A DNA stretch of 64,000 nucleotides, taken from positions 175,446 to 239,445 of the forward strand of contig JACRET010000005.1 in NCBI GenBank assembly GCA_016218105.1, read 5' to 3'. This document shows, in pieces, positions 8,544 to 14,753 of the stretch. How positions within the stretch are numbered: the first letter of the stretch is position 1; every line of letters begins with the position of its first letter. Below the pieces are notes generated by a model. The model was not told the DNA's origin. It ran no database searches and saw only the letters and a program-made list of their open reading frames with translations. A program made the position numbers and the translations under genes. The stretch comes from Deltaproteobacteria bacterium (GTDB taxonomy: Bacteria; Desulfobacterota; GWC2-55-46).

Positions 8544-8878
8544 TCCCTTACGGCTTCCCTAATCATCAACAGAATACCTTCTAAATTTTCGAACACATCG
8601 TTATTCCAAAAGCGTAAGACCCTGAAGCCGTTTTTTATAAAATGTCCGTCTCTTTTATTGTCTTTATTCTTTTCGATAGCATGCTGACCGCCGTCTACTT
8701 CTATAATCAACCTTTTATCGAAACAGACAAAGTCAGCTATATAATTGTCTATTGGTGTCTGTCTTCTGAATTTAAGTCCTTCTACCTGTTTAAGCCTAAG
8801 ATGTTTCCAGAGCAGTTTTTCCGCTTCCGTAGGCCTTTTTCTAAGGGCCTTTGCGATGGAGGTGATCTTGGCAGCCAC
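8528..8878 (-). CDS. DUF559 family endonuclease-like protein
   Basis: 116 aa, DUF559/very-short-patch-repair-like nuclease fold. Seen: the family N-terminus ALRKRPTEAEKLLWKHLR, a KFRRQTPIDNYIADFVCF strand pair, the catalytic-type IIEVDGGQH, and the RVLRFWNNDVF strand. It lies between hdrB and hdrA in the operon and is bounded by inverted REP-like hairpins, so it looks like an insertion cassette rather than a metabolic gene. Cellular role of the family is unknown; nuclease activity is inferred from the fold. Confidence 0.85.
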   Translation of the reverse strand: MAAKITSIAKALRKRPTEAEKLLWKHLRLKQVEGLKFRRQTPIDNYIADFVCFDKRLIIEVDGGQHAIEKNKDNKRDGHFIKNGFRVLRFWNNDVFENLEGILLMIREAVRDSPSP

Positions 8879-8879
8879 T

Positions 8880-8921
8880 TTTCACCCCCACCCTGCCTCC
8901 CCCGTCAAGGGGGAGGAGCTT
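8880..8921. repeat. REP-like hairpin, right flank of the DUF559 gene
   Basis: TTCACCCCCACCC followed by a perfect GC-rich hairpin CCTCCCCCGTCAAGGGGGAGG. It is an inverted relative of the element at 8505-8543, with the DUF559 gene between the two. The gap to the HNH gene holds nothing else recognised. Confidence 0.72.
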
Positions 8922-8952
8922 TAATTCACCTTTACTAGCAAAACTCCTATTA

Positions 8953-9351
8953 TTACAGATTAATCCTTTTCAATGCGGCAGTCTTTTTCCAAATCTCTTC
9001 AATTATTTTTCCCACTCTCTTAAAATCACAAAACTCAATCTTATCGCTTTTAGCACAATTACAAAGACTACAGGCCTTGACACAATTATTCCGGCTATAG
9101 CCTTCTGCATTATTTTTTCTATCAACTTCTAATCGTTTTCCTCTTCTTCCTCCATAAAACTCTCCCCAAATCGGTATAAATTTACCGCCCGGAATATGAC
9201 AGTAAAAACATTCATTATCCGCCTCTGTATACCAAGCTACGAAATCATCACTATCCCAATTAAATCTTGCTCTCAATATTCCTTTCTTATATTGTCTATT
9301 TGCTCTGCTTTTCAGGGAATTCCAAGCTTTTTTTGCTTCGGTCCTATTCAT
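8953..9351 (-). CDS. HNH-type endonuclease-like protein
   Basis: About 132 aa. A zinc/HNH-like core is visible: ECFYCHIPGG, then RLEVDRKNNAEGYSRNNCV and ACSLCNCAKS, which together give the two CxxC pairs and the D-x-N-N segment of HNH nucleases. The ATG overlaps the hdrB stop by one base (TGATG), so it is probably translationally coupled to hdrB. The DNA is markedly more A+T-rich than the neighbouring hdr genes, which suggests recent acquisition. Target and role are unknown; it could be a homing-type or defence nuclease. Confidence 0.72.
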   Translation of the reverse strand: MNRTEAKKAWNSLKSRANRQYKKGILRARFNWDSDDFVAWYTEADNECFYCHIPGGKFIPIWGEFYGGRRGKRLEVDRKNNAEGYSRNNCVKACSLCNCAKSDKIEFCDFKRVGKIIEEIWKKTAALKRINL

Positions 9352-10220
9352 CAAACTATCCCCTTCTTTTTAAGAAGCGGCATTATATCCGTTACGTTCT
9401 TCTCGAAACCCAGTGTCTCTATGGGCTGGCCGAGCGCCAACCCGAGCGCTTGCGTAAAATACACGACCGGGACCCCTGAAAAACCGGAGTTCTGACCGGC
9501 TACCTTACCCTGGCTCTTCTCAAGGTTATACTGGCAGAGCGGACAGCTCGTGATGATAAGCTCCGCACCAGAGCCTACCGCGGACGTCATCACATTGCCG
9601 GAGAGCTTTGTGACGACCTCTTCATTATTCATGGCGAGGTGCGCCCCGCAGCATTCGATCTTGTTCGGAAAATCCACCGGCTCTCCGCCGATCGCCTTTA
9701 TGAGGTCTTCGAAGATCGTCGGCTTCTCGGCGTTGTCTACGCCCATGTCCTCGAAAGGACGAAGGAGCATGCAGCCGTAGTAAGCCCCGGCCTTGATGCC
9801 TTTAAGCGGCCTCTTTACAGCCTCTTTTACCCTGGCAAAGCCGATCTTATCTCTCAAAACCTCGAGGTAATGGATGACGTTCAGGCTTCCGTCGTATTCT
9901 TCCTCTATGAAGCCGTTGATGGTAGACCTCTTCTCCCTGCTGTCCCTTATGACTTTATTGGTTCTCTTAAGGACGTTGTAGCAGACGGAGCAGAGCGTGG
10001 TGAGCGTGTCGCCCTCTTTGCTGGCGTTGGACAAGACCTTTGCCGGGGCAGAGAGGGCTATCAGATTATCGGGAGACAAGGGGAAAGTAGCGCCGCAGCA
10101 ATTCCACTGGGCGAGTTCCTTCATCTCGAAGCCGATTGTGGCGGCGGCGTCCCTTGCCGATGAGTCGAAGGCCTTCGCGACTGTATTTAAGGTGCAACCG
10201 GGATAATAAGGTATCTTCAT
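9351..10220 (-). CDS. hdrB: HdrB, CCG-domain subunit (noncubane Fe-S)
   Basis: 289 aa with two cysteine-rich CCG domains: YYPGCTL, WNCCGA and CSVCYN in the first half; YYGCML, ECCGAH and CPLCQY in the second. In methanogen HdrB these bind two noncubane [4Fe-4S] clusters that reduce the CoM-CoB heterodisulfide. This organism is not expected to make those thiols, so the acceptor may be another disulfide, or HdrB may only relay electrons to fumarate reductase. The ATG at 10220 is chosen; a GTG one codon earlier is also possible. It follows hdrC by about 55 bases. Confidence 0.92.
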   Translation of the reverse strand: MKIPYYPGCTLNTVAKAFDSSARDAAATIGFEMKELAQWNCCGATFPLSPDNLIALSAPAKVLSNASKEGDTLTTLCSVCYNVLKRTNKVIRDSREKRSTINGFIEEEYDGSLNVIHYLEVLRDKIGFARVKEAVKRPLKGIKAGAYYGCMLLRPFEDMGVDNAEKPTIFEDLIKAIGGEPVDFPNKIECCGAHLAMNNEEVVTKLSGNVMTSAVGSGAELIITSCPLCQYNLEKSQGKVAGQNSGFSGVPVVYFTQALGLALGQPIETLGFEKNVTDIMPLLKKKGIV

Positions 10221-10276
10221 CACGCGAACCTGAAGTCAGAGTTAAAACAGCGATTAATAGACCAATCCGAAGTCCG

Positions 10277-10684
10277 TCAGCTTACGAACTTCCTGAAACC
10301 GCAAACAATCGCCTGCTGGGGCGCCTTCTGTAAAAACGGTATGGGTATTTCCTTTATCTTTTCAAAATCCTCGCCTTTTCTAAGGGTCGTCTGCCTTAAG
10401 CCTTCGAGTATCGCGGCCACGCTGCAGCCCTTGGGGCAGCGCGAGTAGCACTGAAGGCATCCGACGCAGAGCCTCATCGAATTGGCTTTCATTACCTCTT
10501 CTATCCTGCCGAGCTGGAGAAATCTCATCACCTGGCTCGGCGCTATGTCCATCTCGAAGGAGACCGGGCACCCGCCTGAGCAGTTGCCACACTGATAGCA
10601 CTTCTTTAAATCTTCTCCGCTGATCCTCTCAAGGTGCCGGATACGGACGCTATTTATATCTTCTGAGGCGAGCTTTATCTTCAA
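10277..10684 (-). CDS. hdrC: HdrC, 4Fe-4S ferredoxin-like subunit
   Basis: 135 aa with two [4Fe-4S] motifs, C29/C32/C35/C39 (CYQCGNCSGGCP) and C73/C76/C79/C83 (CVGCLQCYSRCP), between helical segments, as in HdrC. It conveys electrons from HdrA to HdrB. Translation appears to start at TTG with a GGGAG-containing leader. The gene lies 81 bases after the fumarase beta gene and starts the hdrCB pair. Confidence 0.9.
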   Translation of the reverse strand: MKIKLASEDINSVRIRHLERISGEDLKKCYQCGNCSGGCPVSFEMDIAPSQVMRFLQLGRIEEVMKANSMRLCVGCLQCYSRCPKGCSVAAILEGLRQTTLRKGEDFEKIKEIPIPFLQKAPQQAIVCGFRKFVS

Positions 10685-10765
10685 TTCAAAGAGTCTCCCA
10701 TATTTTAAACCACGATTGATCGGGATGGATCAAGGGTTAACAACCACAAAGCGCCCGATACGGGA

Positions 10766-11326
10766 TCAAAGGGCCTTCCTGTACTTCGCGACACCCTCCG
10801 CGAACAGGTCGCCGCCGAACGCGTCGTTGACCACTATAGCCGGAAAGTCAACCACTTCAAGCCTGCGTATAGCCTCCGGCCCGAGGTCTTCATAGGCTAT
10901 GATCTCCGCCTTTTTTATAGACCTGGCTATAAGGGCCGCGGCGCCTCCGACAGCCGCCATGTATACGGCCTTATGCTTCTTTATGGAATCAAGCACCTCT
11001 TTGCTTCTCGCGCCCTTTCCGACCATGCCCTTCAACCCAAGCTCGATAAGCCTCGGGGTGTAGGCGTCCATCCTGCCGCTCGTGGTCGGCCCTGCAGAGC
11101 CGATTACCGCGCCGGGCTTTGCCGGTGTCGGGCCGACGTAATAAATGAGCTGGCCTCTTACGTCGAAAGGGAGCGTGCCGCCTTTATCGAGGAGCTCTAT
11201 GAGCCTTTTGTGCGCGGCGTCCCTTGCCGTATAAAGGACTCCGGTAATAAGGACCTTGTCCCCGGCCCGGAGCTTTTCAATGTCAGCGTCAACGAGAGGT
11301 GGAGAGATTTTAATCGGTTCAGTCAT
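10766..11326 (-). CDS. Fumarate hydratase class I, beta subunit
   Basis: 186 aa, matching the C-terminal domain of class I fumarases as a separate subunit. Seen: the family segments GPTPAKPGAVIGSAGPTTS, GRMDAYTPRLIELGLKGMVGKG and AAVGGAAALIARSIK. With the alpha subunit encoded just upstream it forms a heteromeric [4Fe-4S] fumarase that dehydrates malate to fumarate. It feeds the fumarate reductase encoded at the operon's far end. Confidence 0.93.
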   Translation of the reverse strand: MTEPIKISPPLVDADIEKLRAGDKVLITGVLYTARDAAHKRLIELLDKGGTLPFDVRGQLIYYVGPTPAKPGAVIGSAGPTTSGRMDAYTPRLIELGLKGMVGKGARSKEVLDSIKKHKAVYMAAVGGAAALIARSIKKAEIIAYEDLGPEAIRRLEVVDFPAIVVNDAFGGDLFAEGVAKYRKAL

Positions 11327-11387
11327 CGGTTCCGTTCCAGTTTTTAATATTCAACGTGTTCCCAGAGTTCGGGACACGGAGACAAGG

Positions 11388-12230
11388 CTAAATAACAGCT
11401 TCCTTATGCCTGTCGGCATGGCACTGGATATTTACGGCCACAGGCAAGCTCGCTATATGGCACGGATAGGCCTCGATATGCACCGCCAGGGCGGTAGTAG
11501 TCCCGCCAAAGCCCATCGGCCCTATGCCGAGCGAGTTGATCGACCTTAAAAGCTCGCCTTCGAGCGCATCCAGGTCTTTGTCCGGGTTCGGGGTCCCTAC
11601 AGGGCGGAGGAGCGCTTTTTTCGCGAGCAGCGCCGATTTGTCAAAACTTCCGCCAACCCCTACGCCGACCACTATCGGAGGGCAGGGATTTCCGCCGCCG
11701 ATAGAGACCGTCTCTATTACAAAACCCTTTATACCCTCGACCCCTTCGGCTGGCTTGAGCATCTTAAGCCTGCTCATGTTTTCGCTGCCCGCACCCTTGG
11801 GGGCTATCTTTATCTTTATCTTATCCCCTTCGGTGATGGCGATATGGACGATAGCCGGGGTATTGTCACCGGTATTTGTCCTTTTAAGGGGATGGCATAC
11901 CGACTTTCTCAAATAACCTTCCTTATAGCCCTGCCGCACGCCCTCGTTGACGGCTTCTTCAAGCGAGGATTCGAGCTCCACTTCCCTGCCTATCTCTATA
12001 AAGAATACGGCTATGCCCGTATCCTGGCACATGGGCAGGGATTCCCTGCCCGCGATCTCGAAATTATTTATGATCTGCTCGAGCACCTCTTTACCAAGGG
12101 GCGACTCCTCTTTCTTCGCCGCCGCCCTTATGGCGGCCGCTACGTCAGGCTCAAGGTCATAGGCCGCGGCTATGCAGAGGTCTCTGACCTTTTTCGTAAT
12201 TTCCGCTGCTGAAACTTTCCTCAAAGTCAA
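11388..12230 (-). CDS. Fumarate hydratase class I, alpha subunit
   Basis: 280 aa, the Fe-S-binding half of split class I fumarase/tartrate dehydratase. Seen: PMCQDTGIAVFF, VCHPLKRTNTGDNTPA, GGGNPCPPIVVGVGVGGSFD and GIGPMGFGGTTTALAV. The cysteines in PMCQDTG, VCHPL and GNPCPP are the likely oxygen-sensitive [4Fe-4S] ligands. The start is a TTG (12230, or a second TTG at 12224) right behind AGAGG, only a few bases after the mdh stop, so the two genes are tightly coupled. Confidence 0.93.
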   Translation of the reverse strand: MTLRKVSAAEITKKVRDLCIAAAYDLEPDVAAAIRAAAKKEESPLGKEVLEQIINNFEIAGRESLPMCQDTGIAVFFIEIGREVELESSLEEAVNEGVRQGYKEGYLRKSVCHPLKRTNTGDNTPAIVHIAITEGDKIKIKIAPKGAGSENMSRLKMLKPAEGVEGIKGFVIETVSIGGGNPCPPIVVGVGVGGSFDKSALLAKKALLRPVGTPNPDKDLDALEGELLRSINSLGIGPMGFGGTTTALAVHIEAYPCHIASLPVAVNIQCHADRHKEAVI

Positions 12231-12234
12231 ACCT

Positions 12235-13170
12235 CTACTTGCCTAAATTAAGCTCATTTATAAGATTCTTGACGGCCGCCACAGACCCGTTAAAGGCCTC
12301 TTTCTCGGAGCTGTCGAGCTCTATCTCGATTATCCTCTCCACCCCGTTCGCCCCTATCACGGCGGGCACCCCGATAAACATATCGCTCACCCCGTACTGG
12401 CCGCTGCAGTAGACAGCGCTGGGGATGACCCTCTTCTTATCTTTTATGATCGCCTCGCACATCTCGGACACAGCCCTGGAAGGCGCGTAGTAGGCGCTCC
12501 CTGTCTTAAGGAGGGCTACGATCTCACCGCCAGCCTTCTTTGTGCGGGCCATTATGGCGTCGAGCTTTTCAGTGCTTAACAGCTGGCTTACTGGAATCCC
12601 CGATACCGTTGCGTACTTCTTAAGCGGCACCATCTCATCGGCATGCCCGCCTATTACCATGGCATGGACATCTTCCATCGATACGCCAAGCTCCATGGCG
12701 ATGAACGACCTCATCCTGCCCCCGTCGAGCGCGCCGGAAAGGCCCATTATCTTATTGGGCTTAAGCCCGCTGAACTTCCACGCGGCGTAGACCATGACGT
12801 CCAAAGGGTTTGTGACTATCAGTAGGTGCGCATCAGGAGAATACTTTACGATCCCCTCCACGACCGTCTTCAGGATGCCGACATTCGTGTTTATAAGGTC
12901 GCTACGCGACATCCCCGGTTTTCTGGGGATACCGGCGGTTATGATGACAACGTCGGAACCGGCGGTATCCTTATAATCGTTCGTGCCGACTACATTTGAG
13001 TCAAAGCCCTGTATCGGAGCGGCTTCCATAAGGTCGAGGCTTTTTCCCTGCGGCACGCCTTCCACAATATCAAGAAGCACCACATCCCCGAGTTCCTTTA
13101 TGGCAAGCCAGAGCGCCGTATGAGCGCCGACATGACCCGCGCCGACTACCGTGATTTTTTTTCGGGCCAA
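12235..13170 (-). CDS. mdh: Malate dehydrogenase (NAD, LDH-like type)
   Basis: 311 aa, lactate/malate dehydrogenase family. The nucleotide site GAGHVGAHTA is followed by an Asp (VVLLDI) that favours NAD over NADP. It carries the AGIPRKPGMSR loop with the substrate arginines, TNPLDVMVY and the catalytic His in IGGHADEMVP, where the family usually has GGHGD. It interconverts oxaloacetate and malate. The TTG start has an excellent GGGAGG site 5 bases upstream. It is the first gene of the operon, so oxaloacetate-to-succinate steps are encoded together. Confidence 0.94.
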   Translation of the reverse strand: MARKKITVVGAGHVGAHTALWLAIKELGDVVLLDIVEGVPQGKSLDLMEAAPIQGFDSNVVGTNDYKDTAGSDVVIITAGIPRKPGMSRSDLINTNVGILKTVVEGIVKYSPDAHLLIVTNPLDVMVYAAWKFSGLKPNKIMGLSGALDGGRMRSFIAMELGVSMEDVHAMVIGGHADEMVPLKKYATVSGIPVSQLLSTEKLDAIMARTKKAGGEIVALLKTGSAYYAPSRAVSEMCEAIIKDKKRVIPSAVYCSGQYGVSDMFIGVPAVIGANGVERIIEIELDSSEKEAFNGSVAAVKNLINELNLGK

Positions 13171-13488
13171 TTCGACCTCCCTGAGACTAAATTCTTTTAT
13201 TTAACCCGGAGCTTAACCGGCAAACAGGATCAAATCCGGCATTAAAGGGCCGGGCGAAAGCCCGGAATATTATACATTGGACGGACAATATAGCAGCTGG
13301 AGCTGAACTTGCCTGCTATACTTTTACTTCTTGCGGCACAGGCTGTTTTTTCAACGGGACAGTAGGTTGCCTGGTGGAATAATCAAGAAATCGAGAAATT
13401 CCAATATGTTATTGACAAGAAACCCTGCTCTGTAATTTAATCCGGGCGCACACCCTTGACGCAGGACGCGCATTGAAGCCTGACTATT
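13171..13488. other. Leader region between mdh and its predicted promoter
   Basis: No gene is seen in these ~320 bases. They contain a GC-rich hairpin CCGGGCGAAAGCCCGG near 13256-13271, which would lie in the untranslated leader of the mdh operon if the promoter at 13489-13521 is used, and a TTGACA at 13412-13417 without a good partner. Confidence 0.5.
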
Positions 13489-13521
13489 GTATACAGTATA
13501 CAAAAAAGAACCCGCTGTCAA
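13487..13521 (-). promoter_or_regulatory. Predicted sigma70-type promoter with TTGTATAC palindrome operator
   Basis: On the minus strand TTGACA (13521-13516) is followed after 15 bases by TATACT. A perfect palindrome TTGTATAC-A-GTATACAA at 13487-13503 covers that -10. Palindromes with a GTATAC core are typical operators of GntR/FadR-type repressors. The site faces the mdh-fum-hdr-flx-tfr operon with a ~320-base leader. The spacer is short (TACTGT at 17 bases is a weaker alternative -10), and no regulator gene is adjacent. Confidence 0.5.
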
Positions 13522-13655
13522 GCGAATTCTAAGTTCCTTGGATCGGGTTTTAGACCCATAGTTCAGCCCCTATTTAAGCTGGTATTCTGAACCTTTTCCA
13601 GATAATTTGCAATACAAAAAGAGGATATTCGCCAGGCTGGGGTTTGATAAAAAAC

Positions 13656-13683
13656 TTGCATTAAATCTGCTGTTATGTTAAAT
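13656..13683 (+). promoter_or_regulatory. Possible promoter of the tRNA-Pro/tRNA-Arg pair
   Basis: TTGCAT and TTAAAT are 16 bases apart, 14 bases before tRNA-Pro. The TATGTTAAA covering the -10 also occurs ahead of tRNA-His (23333-23341), there downstream of a perfect TTGACA, which is the main reason to consider it a promoter. Confidence 0.4.
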
Positions 13684-13696
13684 AATCTAATTCATC

Positions 13697-13773
<77 letters not shown>

Positions 13774-13797
13774 ATTAATTAGAAAATCAGCAGAAAT

Positions 13798-13874
13798 GCG
13801 CCTGTAGCTCAGCCGGATAGAGCAACTGCCTTCTAAGCAGTAGGCCGCTGGTTCGAATCCAGCCAGGCGCACCA
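13798..13874 (+). tRNA. tRNA-Arg (TCT)
   Basis: A 77-base cloverleaf with acceptor GCGCCTG pairing CAGGCGC, anticodon stem ACTGC/GCAGT, loop CTTCTAA with anticodon TCT, T-loop GTTCGAATC, and encoded CCA. It follows tRNA-Pro by 24 bases and probably shares its transcript. Confidence 0.95.
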
Positions 13875-13880
13875 AATTTA

Positions 13881-13907
13881 AAAAGGGCGCAGACCGCGCC
13901 CTTTTTT
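13881..13907 (+). terminator. Rho-independent terminator after the tRNA pair
   Basis: Perfect stem GGGCGC-AGACC-GCGCCC followed by TTTTTT, 7 bases after the tRNA-Arg CCA. An A-run on the other side could let it work in both directions. Confidence 0.85.
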
Positions 13908-13939
13908 ATCATACTCCTATAATGGGTCATGGGGGGGGA

Positions 13940-14030
13940 TTGAAGATTCTCCGCGGCAATCCGCGGGGAATCCGCGGGGAATCTTCAATATATAAGGAAA
14001 CAATTTCTATGCGCTCGCTATGCATATTCA
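13940..14030 (+). repeat. Family B repeat, long form
   Basis: It starts TTGAAGATTCTCCGCGG, repeats CCGCGGGGAATC units, has the long-form middle TATAAGGAAACAATTTCTAT, and ends GCGCTCGCTATGCATATTCA. It abuts the family A copy that follows. Confidence 0.8.
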
Positions 14031-14152
14031 GGCTGCTCAAAAAGCTCCAGAATGCGAGGCGTCGAGAAGCGAGGACTGCGGCGTACTTTGTCTGTACGCC
14101 GCAGTGACGAACGACAATGACAACGAAGCAGATGGACTTTTTCAGCAGCCTG
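14028..14152 (-). repeat. Family A interspersed palindromic repeat, copy 1
   Basis: About 125 bp, in reverse orientation relative to the copies at 16490, 28826 and 40721. Outer arms read CAGGCTGCT-like and AGCAGCCTG, and the central hairpin is GCGTAC...GTACGC. It lies between family B and the cytochrome c gene. Confidence 0.85.
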
Positions 14153-14170
14153 CAGGTATTTCAACCCGCC

Positions 14171-14521
14171 TTACTTCGTCTCAGCCTTGCCTTTAGCCGC
14201 CAACGTCTTTAAATGAGCGACCACCGCCTTTACCTCATCTTCTGTCATAGTCTGCTTCGGCATACCGAGGGCGAATTGTTTATATTTCTTTGCCGCACCC
14301 TCGCGCCCCTTGGTAATCACTTCACCGATCTCTGCCTCCGTACCGGTCTTTATAAACTGACTATCCTTGAATGCGGGCCCCATGGCGGTGCCTTGCCCGT
14401 CTGAACCGTGGCAAGGGGTGCATTTTGCCTTGTAGATCGCAGCGCCGTCAGCTGCCAGGGCTGTTACCGTGAACGGCATGGCCAATAGCGCAAAAAATAC
14501 CGATGCGACCGTTCTTTTCAT
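14171..14521 (-). CDS. Small secreted c-type cytochrome
   Basis: 116 aa: a signal peptide (MKRTVASVFFALLAMPFT to about ALAA) and one class I cytochrome c domain with haem site C34-T-P-C37-H and a C-terminal GMPKQTM segment supplying the axial Met. Its place is the periplasm, as a one-haem electron carrier. The ATG at 14521 is chosen because GAGAGG lies 5 bases upstream; a GTG two codons earlier overlaps that site. Its redox partner is not visible; it is probably transcribed alone. Confidence 0.88.
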   Translation of the reverse strand: MKRTVASVFFALLAMPFTVTALAADGAAIYKAKCTPCHGSDGQGTAMGPAFKDSQFIKTGTEAEIGEVITKGREGAAKKYKQFALGMPKQTMTEDEVKAVVAHLKTLAAKGKAETK

Positions 14522-14628
14522 GATCACCTCTCTTTTTTAGGGTAGATCTACTTGTGCGGGTTACAAGAAGATGGTGTTTTTCAACACCCTGCTTGCTCAT
14601 CTTTAATTTTAGCAGATTTTTCACATTA

Positions 14629-14678
14629 TTGAAGCTCCCCGCGGAATACGCAGGCAGTGCGCTCGCTATGCATATTCA
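14629..14678 (+). repeat. Family B repeat, short form
   Basis: TTGAAGCTCCCCGCGGAATAC, then GCAGTGCGCTCGC and TATGCATATTCA; it lacks the TAAGGAAACAATTTCTAT middle found in long copies. Confidence 0.8.
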
Positions 14679-14693
14679 GCACCCGCCCAGGCG

Positions 14694-14736
14694 AAAAAAA
14701 AAGGGGGCGATCCCAATGAGGAACGCCCCCTTTTTT
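14694..14736 (-). terminator. Bidirectional rho-independent terminator
   Basis: Stem GGGGGCG (14703-14709) / CGCCCCC (14724-14730), with a run of A on the left and TTTTTT on the right. On the minus strand it follows the lipoprotein gene by about 20 bases. Confidence 0.82.
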
Positions 14737-14753
14737 AAGAAGCCCGTTTCGGT

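Noticed and set aside
13412..13438. TTGACA...TAATTT on the plus strand
   Set aside because: A 15-base spacer and ~260 bases from the tRNA genes; a closer candidate exists at 13656-13683.
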